Positions 6,910 through 13,143 of a stretch of 16,875 bases of DNA are shown piece after piece; the stretch's first letter is position 1, and each line of letters opens with the position of its first letter. The stretch is from Clostridia bacterium (lineage in GTDB: Bacteria; Bacillota; Clostridia; Oscillospirales; Acutalibacteraceae): positions 1 through 16,875 of the forward strand of contig JAFSBS010000044.1 in assembly GCA_017437165.1 (NCBI GenBank), in the 5' to 3' direction. The notes below the pieces were generated by a model. It was not told where the DNA came from, made no database searches, and was given only the letters and a program-made list of their open reading frames with translations. Position numbers and translations under genes: made by a program.

Positions 6910-7383
6910 ATGAGAAAAAGAGTGTTCAGAACCATTACTGCATCAGTTTCTTGCGGAGTTTTTAAAACACAAGATGAAGCAGTCAAAGAAGCAAATGCAA
7001 TAAAGGGTTTTCTAAAAAGACTATGCGAAAAGCACGGTTATAATATTACTGCAAGAATTGGTGTTAGTGTTAATAGTGCAAAATGCGGAGAAATAACTAC
7101 TGAACAAACAGGCAAAAGAGGAAGACCTAAAAAAGTCTTTACTCCCAATGGAAAGGCAAATCAAATACCTGCTGTTACTGAACCACACTTACATATCTGG
7201 ATAGAGGGAGAAGCATCAAGTTCTGTTATCAAGTCCTTATCTGAACATCTGAACAGAAAATATAAAAAGCAGGTTGTATGGCATAAGGCTTGTGATAACT
7301 ATGTAGATAATGCTAAAAAGTATCTTGACAAACAATGTATTGCAGTAAGAGAATTAGACACCAGAACGGACAGAAAAAGGTGA
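6910..7383 (+). CDS. Compact HUH-type Rep/relaxase-like protein with AT-hook, 157 aa
   Basis: Start at 6910 follows AAGAGGT; an in-frame ATG 39 nt upstream has no site. Seen: FRTITAS at 6-12 as a motif-1-like strand, PHLHIWIEG with H93-L94-H95 matching the HUH metal-binding motif, and Y131 and Y138 in YVDNAKKYLDKQ resembling motif 3 (Tyr with a following Lys at 141). KRGRPKK (69-75) is an AT-hook. HUH enzymes nick one DNA strand at an origin for rolling-circle replication or transfer. At 157 aa it is smaller than most Rep or relaxase proteins and has no helicase or primase domain. It has its own terminator. If correct, it is the only nickase in the element. A nuclease-dead DNA-binding role is the alternative. 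Confidence 0.6.
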   Translation: MRKRVFRTITASVSCGVFKTQDEAVKEANAIKGFLKRLCEKHGYNITARIGVSVNSAKCGEITTEQTGKRGRPKKVFTPNGKANQIPAVTEPHLHIWIEGEASSSVIKSLSEHLNRKYKKQVVWHKACDNYVDNAKKYLDKQCIAVRELDTRTDRKR

Positions 7384-7394
7384 TTTATTTTTAC

Positions 7395-7434
7395 ACCCTG
7401 TCAAGCCTTTTGATTAGAACCTGACAGGGTTTTT
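7395..7434 (+). terminator. Intrinsic terminator
   Basis: ACCCTGTCA (7395-7403) pairs perfectly with TGACAGGGT (7422-7430) around an 18-nt loop and is followed by TTTT. It closes the HUH gene and separates it from the convergent 185-aa gene. Confidence 0.82.
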
Positions 7435-7489
7435 AATAAAATACAATTCCGTTATAATGGGCGGAAATTTTCGTTTTTCTACAAAAGTG

Positions 7490-8047
7490 TTATTTTTGAA
7501 TTTCACAAAGTAAGTTGTTCAAAATCTTAATTCGTTTTTCTGATGCAGAATTTATATAATTTATCACATCAACAATAATGTGGTATATCAAAAGGTTCTT
7601 AATAGTATCAAGTGCAAAAGCATTTTTTCCCGATTCGCTTAAATTTTCTCTGAATTTTTCGTATTGTTTATTAAAAATTTTCGCATCAAATAAATACAAC
7701 GCACACATTGGACAAACAACTTCTTTTAAGTATTCACGATATGATTCAAAGTCAAAAGAAAAATAATTCTTATCACACAAACTTTCTTTAATAGCGATAA
7801 TCTCATTTAGAACAGTTTCAAATTCTTTCATATCATTAGAAATTGTAGTTGTTGCAAGTTTTCTTAATTCAGTAAATTTTTGAGTTAAGATATCTACTGC
7901 TTCAAGATTAAAAAATTTTTCAGTAAAAACCTGTTCCATTATATCTGCTCTTGTAGCATATTTAATTTGAAATTTAACATTATTTGTTCCGTCATTATGC
8001 TTGGAATAATTATTGTTTTTATTGTTTCTTTTTTTACTGTTTTTCAT
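7490..8047 (-). CDS. Unrecognised cargo protein, 185 aa
   Basis: No family recognised. The first 20 residues are Lys/Asn-rich and basic (likely disordered, nucleic-acid-binding-like); the rest is predicted helical, with CPMC at about 111-114 and a hydrophobic helix NLLIYHIIVDVINYI near the C-terminus. That helix is too polar and short to call a membrane segment firmly. It lies 110 bp behind the 154-aa gene and is probably co-transcribed with it. Translation start is odd: the only good Shine-Dalgarno (AGGAGG, 8095-8090) is 42 nt from the ATG, with a 7-bp hairpin in between. The 154-aa neighbour has the same arrangement. The pair may form one cargo system, perhaps defence or toxin-antitoxin, but the sequence does not show a function. 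Confidence 0.65.
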   Translation of the reverse strand: MKNSKKRNNKNNNYSKHNDGTNNVKFQIKYATRADIMEQVFTEKFFNLEAVDILTQKFTELRKLATTTISNDMKEFETVLNEIIAIKESLCDKNYFSFDFESYREYLKEVVCPMCALYLFDAKIFNKQYEKFRENLSESGKNAFALDTIKNLLIYHIIVDVINYINSASEKRIKILNNLLCEIQK

Positions 8048-8124
8048 AATTTGTTTTTGTGCAGTAAGAAAATATCAAAGACTGCACTTCCTCCTGTTTA
8101 AATTATTTTTATTTTGATATTTTC
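8048..8124 (-). promoter_or_regulatory. Pseudoknot-like leader between ribosome binding site and start (copy B)
   Basis: Minus-strand order: arm GAAAATATCAAA (8124-8113); 17 nt; AGGAGG (8095-8090); 2 nt; stem GTGCAGT (8087-8081); 15-nt loop containing TTTGATATTTTC (8079-8068), which is perfectly complementary to the arm; stem ACTGCAC (8065-8059); 11 nt; ATG. The hairpin would bring the Shine-Dalgarno close to the start; arm-loop pairing would enclose the Shine-Dalgarno. Copy A before the 154-aa gene has the same layout with different paired bases. Confidence 0.65.
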
Positions 8125-8157
8125 AAAGTAAATTTAACTTGCTTAATTGTTTGATGG

Positions 8158-8622
8158 TTAAATAACGGCTGTTTTAATATTTCCAAGATTTTTTGCTTCG
8201 TTTGTATAATCAATAATATATAAGTATATATCATCAATCAAACGCAATGCTAAATTGATGTGAATGTTCTTTGTTTTGAATTTGTGTTCATCTATGTTGT
8301 TGATATATTCCTTATTGAAGTATGTTTTAATAAACTCGGTTGTGTCCTTGCAATTAAAACCTTCTTTTTTTAATAATGAAAGCATCTGGAAAAGATAATT
8401 TGTTATTCCTTTTGGAACTGCATCATTATTAAGTTCATCAAGTTGCTTGATGATGTTTTTAAGTAGGTCTGCTCGGTGAAGCAAAAAATTTATGTTCTGT
8501 GGTAAGTGTTTTTCATTTTCTGGTGATTTGATTTTCTTTGCAAGTTCGGGAAGTTGATTTTTTAAATATCCAATAATAACTTTTTCGTTAAATTCGTTTG
8601 TTTTGTAAAATATGTATCTCAT
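8158..8622 (-). CDS. Unrecognised cargo protein, 154 aa
   Basis: No family recognised. The protein is soluble, basic and mostly helical: MRYIFYKTNEFNEKVIIGYLKN at the start, a central helix RADLLKNIIKQLDELNND, and a C-terminal helix LALRLIDDIYLYIIDYTNEA. It is the first gene behind promoter copy 2 (8750-8802) with an untranslated leader of about 115 nt. The start is chosen because it is the only early Met; no Shine-Dalgarno lies near it. The nearest is AAGTGAG at 8671-8665, a form also used by the 9330 and 9653 genes, separated from the ATG by a hairpin just as in the 185-aa gene. The two genes therefore share both a transcript and a translation control layout. Confidence 0.65.
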   Translation of the reverse strand: MRYIFYKTNEFNEKVIIGYLKNQLPELAKKIKSPENEKHLPQNINFLLHRADLLKNIIKQLDELNNDAVPKGITNYLFQMLSLLKKEGFNCKDTTEFIKTYFNKEYINNIDEHKFKTKNIHINLALRLIDDIYLYIIDYTNEAKNLGNIKTAVI

Positions 8623-8699
8623 TATATATTGTGTGATACAGGAAATACCAAAAGACTGTATCTACTCACTTTCTGTATAGATTTTTTTGTGGTATTTTC
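8623..8699 (-). promoter_or_regulatory. Pseudoknot-like leader between ribosome binding site and start (copy A)
   Basis: Minus-strand order: arm GAAAATACCA (8699-8690); 18 nt; AAGTGAG (8671-8665); 2 nt; stem GATACAG (8662-8656); 14-nt loop containing TGGTATTTC (8650-8642), complementary to the arm over 8 continuous bp plus a G-C beyond a bulge; stem CTGTATC (8641-8635); 12 nt; ATG. Relative to copy B, both stems are kept by paired substitutions (for example TACCA/TGGTA against TATCA/TGATA). Confidence 0.65.
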
Positions 8700-8749
8700 T
8701 TTATTTATTGAAAAGTTACTTGCAAGTGTTTTTTCAATCTCACAAAATT

Positions 8750-8802
8750 ATTATAACACAAAAATGCGAAAAAATCAATTTTATATTGTCCGACCACTCG
8801 GA
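8750..8802 (-). promoter_or_regulatory. Promoter with TCCGA-N4-TCGGA operator (copy 2)
   Basis: On the minus strand: -35 TTGATT (8778-8773), 17-bp spacer, -10 TATAAT (8755-8750) with TGTG before it. TCCGA-CCAC-TCGGA (8789-8802) is 10 bp before the -35, as in copies 1 and 3. It drives the 154/185-aa pair. Confidence 0.85.
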
Positions 8803-8875
8803 AGTTTGGAATGATATGATTTTTTGCAACATTCACATAATATTATTAAAAGTTCACAAAAGTGTATCTAAAATA

Positions 8876-8904
8876 TTGATTTATTAAACTATATGTGTTA
8901 TAAT
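8876..8904 (+). promoter_or_regulatory. Promoter of the XRE regulator operon
   Basis: TTGATT (8876-8881), 17-bp spacer, TATAAT (8899-8904) with TGTG upstream. It lacks the TCCGA-N4-TCGGA repeat seen at the three conserved promoters and is divergent from copy 2. Confidence 0.85.
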
Positions 8905-8941
8905 ATAAGATGTAATATTATAAAAATAAGTAGGTGTTAAT

Positions 8942-9145
8942 ATGTTAAGTTATAATCCATTATGGAAATTGCTTATTGATAAGGGTATGAATAAGGTGCA
9001 GTTAAGAGATTTGATAGGTATTTCTCCTGCAACACTTTCACGAATGAGTAAAAATGAAAATGTTAATATGGAAGTGCTTAATAAGATTTGTGATAAATTA
9101 GACTGTAAGATAGAACAGGTTATTGAATACACAAAGGAGAATTAA
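8942..9145 (+). CDS. XRE/Cro-type HTH regulator, 67 aa
   Basis: Almost the whole protein is a Cro/C1-type helix-turn-helix: NKVQLRDLIGISPATLSRM (17-35) as helices 2-3, and NVNMEVLNKICDKLDCKIEQVI as helices 4-5. It resembles the small regulators that often precede type I restriction-modification genes in Clostridia, and here it is indeed followed, 2 nt after its stop, by a stump of hsdM. GTAGGTG precedes the ATG. It probably regulates its own operon, and it is a candidate, untested, for binding other promoters in the element. Confidence 0.88.
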   Translation: MLSYNPLWKLLIDKGMNKVQLRDLIGISPATLSRMSKNENVNMEVLNKICDKLDCKIEQVIEYTKEN

Positions 9146-9147
9146 AG

Positions 9148-9252
9148 ATGAGTGAATTGTTTAATCAGATAACAACCAATATACAGGAAAAATCAAATTT
9201 AATATGGAGTGTTGCAGACCTGCTCCGTGATTACTATAAACCACACGAATAG
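9148..9252 (+). pseudogene. Truncated hsdM (type I restriction methylase N-terminus), 34 aa
   Basis: The strong ribosome binding site AAAGGAG and the ATG are intact. The product ends NLIWSVADLLRDYYKPHE, matching the conserved N-terminus of type I methylase subunits, where Tyr and a long catalytic part normally follow. The reading frame stops at TAG right after that point, and no methylase, specificity or endonuclease gene remains. A second open stretch in another frame (9253-9291; reads ...ETYRNSNRPDA then stop) may be the tail of another lost gene. This is best explained by deletion or replacement of a type I system by the 9330-11461 genes. Confidence 0.75.
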
Positions 9253-9329
9253 CACAGGAAACATACAGAAATTCTAACAGACCTGATGCGTAAAAATTAA
9301 AATAATAAGTATTTTGGAAGTGAGATATT

Positions 9330-9614
9330 ATGAAGTTAAAATTCAGTCTAAAAAACAAAGAAGCAAGTTTGGAAGCAGATGTTGAAAAACTTGTAGAAAA
9401 AGGTATGGACTTAAAGGCTAAAAACCCAGATAAGAAAACCAGATACCAAATTAAACAGGAAGAAAAAAGAAAAATGCTCCTGTTGAAAGCAGAGGAAGAA
9501 AAAAAGAAAAAAGAAGCAGAACATAAGCAACAAATTTTCTGGATATGTATTTTACTTGGTATAACTGTATTCTTTTTGATTTTTGGCTTGATTGCTACAT
9601 ATCTGGGAATATAA
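9330..9614 (+). CDS. Tail-anchored coiled-coil membrane protein, 94 aa
   Basis: No signal peptide. Residues about 36-67 are extremely charged (KQEEKRKMLLLKAEEEKKKKEAE) and should form a helix or coiled coil. A single hydrophobic segment (about 69-92, FWICILLGITVFFLIFGLIA) is at the C-terminus, so the bulk should face the cytosol. Function unknown. GGAAGTGAG precedes the ATG, and 38 nt separate it from the 602-aa repeat protein. The two probably form a membrane-linked pair that replaced the type I restriction genes behind the XRE regulator. Confidence 0.75.
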   Translation: MKLKFSLKNKEASLEADVEKLVEKGMDLKAKNPDKKTRYQIKQEEKRKMLLLKAEEEKKKKEAEHKQQIFWICILLGITVFFLIFGLIATYLGI

Positions 9615-9652
9615 AAATTATTATTTTAAGAATTTGAAAGTGAGGGGTAAGA

Positions 9653-11461
9653 ATGGCTATTTCAGAAAAAGCAATAAAGGCAATAGAAGCAAATTCAATA
9701 GCAAGAAATTCTTTAATGGGCTTTTCAAATATTCAAAAAGAATATAAGCATAATAAAGATTTTCTTATTGATACTATTAAATGGCATATAAATAAACACA
9801 AAAAAGAATGTAAGAAAACGCAGGTGCATCTTTTAGACGAGTTTTACAAAAAACTTGTGAAAAAGTTGCGAGAAGATAAAGAAATAATATCACTTGTTGC
9901 TGACCTTTACCAATTAGCAGATTTAAGATTTTGGCAAGTTCCAGAAGCAATAGAATTTGAATTTGAAAGAAGAAAAACAGGGTTACCCATTGCTTCAACG
10001 GTAGATAAATTACAGTCTGCTGTTGAAATGGTTGTTGAGGATATAAGCACACTACCAAATGTAGAAAAGAAATATTTGGTAAATAAAGATTTTTGGTATT
10101 CTGTAATTAAACAATGTGATGAAGATGATTTAGAAGATTTTTCTGCGGTAGTTCCACAGGAGTTTTACGAAGATAAGGAGTTCTTATATAAGATTGCTTC
10201 AATTAGAGGTGAAGCATTAAAATATATTTGGGAACCGTCTATCTACACAGCAAACAAGAAACTTATTCTTCAAGCGATAAGTTCATATCCAGAAATCTAC
10301 GAAGAAATTTCACCTACTTTACAAAATGATATTGATATTATTGTAGAACTGGCAAAAAATGATGATGATAATTTAGACCTTGTTGCAAAAAGTATTTTAA
10401 TGAATGAAGATGTCATTTATGAATTAGTTGATGTAACGGAAGGACAAATTCTTGAACATTTAGGGCAAAAAGACCTTATCAAAAAAGAAATTTTCATTAG
10501 TGCTGTGGAATATGATGCAGATTTGCTTGTATATGCTTCTGATATTCTGACAAGAGATGAAAAGTTTATGACAGAATTGATTAAAATAAATGGTAAGGCA
10601 TACGATTATGCATCAGAAGATATACAAAAGAAAAGAGAAATATTGTTAATTGCAATGGAAACAGATGATTATGCTATACATAGTTATCCGCTTGATTATG
10701 AAAATGATGATGAACTGATTAAACTTGCATTAACAAAAGGTGCATTTGACTACAACCCACCTGAATTTGTGCTAAATAATAGAGAATATGCAAAATTATT
10801 GCTATTGAGAACACCTTGGAATATAGAGAAAGTTTCTGACACTCTTGTAGATGAAGAAATGATTTTACAAGCAATTAGTGGAGGAAGAAAATACGGTATT
10901 GAAAAAGGTTCAAAAAATGAAAAGATAATTCTAAAATATATCCCAGAAGAATGGTTAGATGATAAAAGGTTTGTAATGTTAGCAATAGAAAGTGGTTTGT
11001 CTTTAAGATGTGTTTCTGATAGATTATCAGATGATAAAGAAGTAGTTTCACTTGCAGTTAATAAAAACCCATACGATGTTGAATTTATTTCAAAGGAATT
11101 AAGAAAAAATATATCTTTTATGTTAGAGTTTCTTGATAAAACTGATGAAGTGTTTAGATGTATCTGTTGGTGGAATATTGACAGTATGACAGAAAAAGAA
11201 AAGACAGATGTGATTGATGCTATAAAAAAGAAACCTTATTTAGTGGGATATATTTGGGGACGCACACCACATTATTCTGAATTTTTATACGAAGCAGTAC
11301 AATCTGACCCAACTGTAATAGGAAGTTATATTTATATGGCACCTAAATATTCATCTATCATTCATCAGCCGTGCGAACATCTTTTGAAAATACTGAATAA
11401 AGAGTTCAAAATGACAGAAAAGCAATTACTTAAATTAACTGATACAAAAATTATATTATAA
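9653..11461 (+). CDS. Large helical-repeat protein with DUF4116-like repeats, 602 aa
   Basis: From about residue 145 to 500 the protein is built of degenerate repeats of roughly 40-50 aa of the form 'D+EF+..AI...G.ALKYAS..L..D+E+V..A+': for example DKEFLYKIASIRGEALKYI, DEKFMTELIKINGKAYDYA, DKRFVMLAIESGLSLRCVS and DKEVVSLAVNKNPYDVEFI. These resemble DUF4116 repeats, a helical solenoid usually linked to protein binding. The N-terminal 130 residues (basic, helical) and the C-terminal 100 (aromatic-rich) are unassigned. No enzyme motif and no membrane segment. Ribosome binding site AAAGTGAGGGG. Partner of the tail-anchored protein upstream. A solenoid plus membrane anchor would fit a sensor or scaffold, possibly in defence, but this is inferred. 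Confidence 0.75.
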   Translation: MAISEKAIKAIEANSIARNSLMGFSNIQKEYKHNKDFLIDTIKWHINKHKKECKKTQVHLLDEFYKKLVKKLREDKEIISLVADLYQLADLRFWQVPEAIEFEFERRKTGLPIASTVDKLQSAVEMVVEDISTLPNVEKKYLVNKDFWYSVIKQCDEDDLEDFSAVVPQEFYEDKEFLYKIASIRGEALKYIWEPSIYTANKKLILQAISSYPEIYEEISPTLQNDIDIIVELAKNDDDNLDLVAKSILMNEDVIYELVDVTEGQILEHLGQKDLIKKEIFISAVEYDADLLVYASDILTRDEKFMTELIKINGKAYDYASEDIQKKREILLIAMETDDYAIHSYPLDYENDDELIKLALTKGAFDYNPPEFVLNNREYAKLLLLRTPWNIEKVSDTLVDEEMILQAISGGRKYGIEKGSKNEKIILKYIPEEWLDDKRFVMLAIESGLSLRCVSDRLSDDKEVVSLAVNKNPYDVEFISKELRKNISFMLEFLDKTDEVFRCICWWNIDSMTEKEKTDVIDAIKKKPYLVGYIWGRTPHYSEFLYEAVQSDPTVIGSYIYMAPKYSSIIHQPCEHLLKILNKEFKMTEKQLLKLTDTKIIL

Positions 11462-11671
11462 TTTTTGTAAAATGGAATATTCCAGTCATATTTTCAGTAT
11501 TATATAATATGGAAGCCTGAACAACTTCCATAGTCATAATATCAATACCTTTTTGTCAAGACAAGGCAACGGGTAGGAAAACGAGAGGTAAGAAACAAAG
11601 GGGTTCAGAAATTGTGTTATCCCGCCCTGAGTAAGGGCGGTTCAAATAACAAGGGTAGGAATAAATCTAAA
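11462..11671. other. Structured non-coding stretch, candidate small RNA
   Basis: There is no convincing ORF. Hairpins in order: TGGAATATTCCA palindrome (11472-11483), TATGGAAG/CTTCCATA (11508-11515/11525-11532), TTGTC-AA-GACAA-like (11553-11564), and a GC-rich CCGCCCT/AGGGCGG (11622-11628/11634-11640) enclosed by TGTTAT...ATAACA. GGGTAGGAA occurs twice (11571 and 11653). A strong terminator follows at 11672-11705. A TATAAT at 11503-11508 could be a -10, but its -35 is poor. Most of the G+C here is concentrated in these stems, unlike the AT-rich neighbours. Confidence 0.4.
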
Positions 11672-11706
11672 ACACTTGCAGAAATTTTCATCTGCAAGTG
11701 TTTTTC
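11668..11706. terminator. Strong bidirectional intrinsic terminator
   Basis: ACACTTGCAGA (11672-11682) and TCTGCAAGTGT (11691-11701) form a perfect 11-bp stem with an 8-nt loop, with T5 after and A4 before. It insulates the 602-aa gene (and any RNA at 11462-11671) from promoter copy 3. Confidence 0.92.
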
Positions 11707-11711
11707 TATTC

Positions 11712-11764
11712 TCCGACTGCTCGGACATTATAAAATTGACTTTTGTTGGATTTTGTGTTATAAT
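11712..11764 (+). promoter_or_regulatory. Promoter with TCCGA-N4-TCGGA operator (copy 3)
   Basis: TCCGA-CTGC-TCGGA (11712-11725), 10 bp, -35 TTGACT (11736-11741), 17 bp, -10 TATAAT (11759-11764) with TGTG before it. Same layout as copies 1 and 2 but on the plus strand; the four bases between the operator halves differ. It drives the 330-aa gene. Confidence 0.88.
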
Positions 11765-11796
11765 ATATATGCAGAAATACGAAAGGGGAACAAAAA

Positions 11797-12789
11797 GTGG
11801 AAAAGAAACTGAATCCTTTTGAAGAAAATGTGCAGAGTTATGATGTATATGAATTAGCAAATTGGATATATAGATGCAAAAATCATATTCCAAAACCTAC
11901 AACACCACAGGAAGAAGAAAAGTATGCTAAAAAGGTAAAAGAATTTACTTCACAATGGGAAGCACACAGAGAAGCAAACAAGGAATTATACAACAGCAAA
12001 AAATATCACGATGCTTTGATTGGTTCAAATTATTCAAGACCTAAAATCTATGCAAAGCACGGTAAAAACAGAGTTGATATATCTGAATTAGTTTATCCAG
12101 ACAGAATGGAATGGATAGGTTCTCTACCTACAAAAAATGGTGATGAATTTAAGCAGTTGTTAAAAAACAATATGATTGATACCATTGATGAATACTTAAT
12201 TCTTGTCAAAGAGGCTTTCAAACACGAAGATTATAAAACCTATATTGAGGGGTTGTTAAAGAAGTTCTTTAAAAGTACATATATTCAGATAAATCTTGTT
12301 TCTTTGGAAAAAGGAACAGATATAACCAAAATGACAAAAGATGAATTACTGGAAGCATTAAAAAAACAGGATAGACCAAAAGACTATTATTTGAAACGGT
12401 GTCCTACAAAGAATGAAAAAAGTTCATTTATAAGAAACTTTGATGAATACTGTGTTTCAAAATCAACATATTTTGAATGGAAAACAGAAGCACTTCAAGA
12501 AAGATATTTTGATAAAAGATTTTTCGTAGTGCTTGGACTGATGCTCGGCTTACCAAAGGAAGAATTTACAACATTTCTTTCATTCAATGGTTATTGCTGT
12601 TGCAATAGCAAAAGAGTGTTTGACAAAACAATTTATAACGGTGTATCAAATGGTTATCCATTTAATTATATTTATACTCTTATAAATCTGGCTAACAAAG
12701 ATTTAGAAAAGAGATATGGAAAGAACTATGGAAAAATGCAACCGTTAGCATCTGACCCTTACAAAGTGGCTTGGGGTTCAGTAAAATAA
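11797..12789 (+). CDS. Unrecognised cargo protein, 330 aa, GTG start
   Basis: The GTG start follows AAAGGGG at the right distance. No family recognised. The protein is soluble and helical, with a charged N-terminus (about 35-70), a helix-rich middle (116-160; TKMTKDELLEALKKQ at 177-191) and a C-terminal domain (about 215-305: CVSKSTYFEWKTEAL, FFVVLGLMLGLPKEEFTTFL, NGYCCC at 265-270). The last part has the rhythm of small helical HTH-like domains. The CCC run is unusual for a cytosolic protein. It stands alone between a terminator upstream and one downstream (12883-12919) with its own conserved promoter, which is how single-gene cargo or defence loci often look. Function not shown. Confidence 0.7.
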   Translation: MEKKLNPFEENVQSYDVYELANWIYRCKNHIPKPTTPQEEEKYAKKVKEFTSQWEAHREANKELYNSKKYHDALIGSNYSRPKIYAKHGKNRVDISELVYPDRMEWIGSLPTKNGDEFKQLLKNNMIDTIDEYLILVKEAFKHEDYKTYIEGLLKKFFKSTYIQINLVSLEKGTDITKMTKDELLEALKKQDRPKDYYLKRCPTKNEKSSFIRNFDEYCVSKSTYFEWKTEALQERYFDKRFFVVLGLMLGLPKEEFTTFLSFNGYCCCNSKRVFDKTIYNGVSNGYPFNYIYTLINLANKDLEKRYGKNYGKMQPLASDPYKVAWGSVK

Positions 12790-12871
12790 TTATTATTTTA
12801 AGAAATTCAGAATGAAATTTTGTATAAATCATAAATTTAATCAGAAATAAGGGTAAATTTATTCTGATTAC

Positions 12872-12922
12872 TTGATAAAAAGAAAAAGTTGTGGTACAAT
12901 AAATGTGCTACAACTTTTTTTA
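12872..12922 (+). terminator. 15-bp hairpin terminator overlapping a promoter-like sequence
   Basis: AAAAAGTTGTGGTAC (12883-12897) pairs throughout, with two G-U pairs, with GTGCTACAACTTTTT (12905-12919) around a 7-nt loop, then TTT: a good terminator for the 330-aa gene. The same bases contain TTGATA (12872-12877)-17-TACAAT (12895-12900), a plausible promoter for the SLOG leader. Both readings may hold. A smaller hairpin TAATCAGAA/TTCTGATTA lies just upstream (12838-12870). Confidence 0.7.
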
Positions 12923-12940
12923 TTATGTCATTTATTGACA

Positions 12941-13126
12941 ACATCTAATTGAATAAACCTATGCTTGGGGGGTACGCTATTTGTAAAAAGCGTACACTCT
13001 TGTTTCGTCATACTCCTAAGCTATGGTTTAGATGTAATGAAAAAAGTGTGTAGCAACCTTTTGAAACGGAGTTCGTGCGTTTTTTGGTGCGTGGCTCTGC
13101 TTTAACAGGTAGGCTACGCACTTTTT
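12941..13126 (+). promoter_or_regulatory. Long structured leader with terminator upstream of the SLOG gene
   Basis: No ORF. An enclosing stem pairs ACATCT and AAACC (12941-12946, 12955-12959) with GGTTT-AGATGT (13025-13035). Inside are GTACGCT/AGCGTAC (12972-12978/12989-12995) and GCTTGGGG pairing with CTCCTAAGC across it. Near the end GTGCGT (13087-13092) pairs with ACGCAC (13116-13121), followed by T6ATT4, a terminator. A second GTGCGT at 13075-13080 could compete for the same partner. It fits an attenuator or riboswitch-like leader for the gene at 13144, or a free small RNA; no known class recognised. Confidence 0.5.
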
Positions 13127-13143
13127 TATTTTAGGGGTATTTT

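Noticed and set aside
8629..8887. Overlapping plus-strand 60-66-aa frames
   Set aside because: They cover the leader and promoter copy 2 of the minus-strand pair; no ribosome binding site.
11612..11893. Short open frames on both strands around the copy-3 promoter
   Set aside because: They run through the strong terminator and promoter copy 3 and lack start signals.
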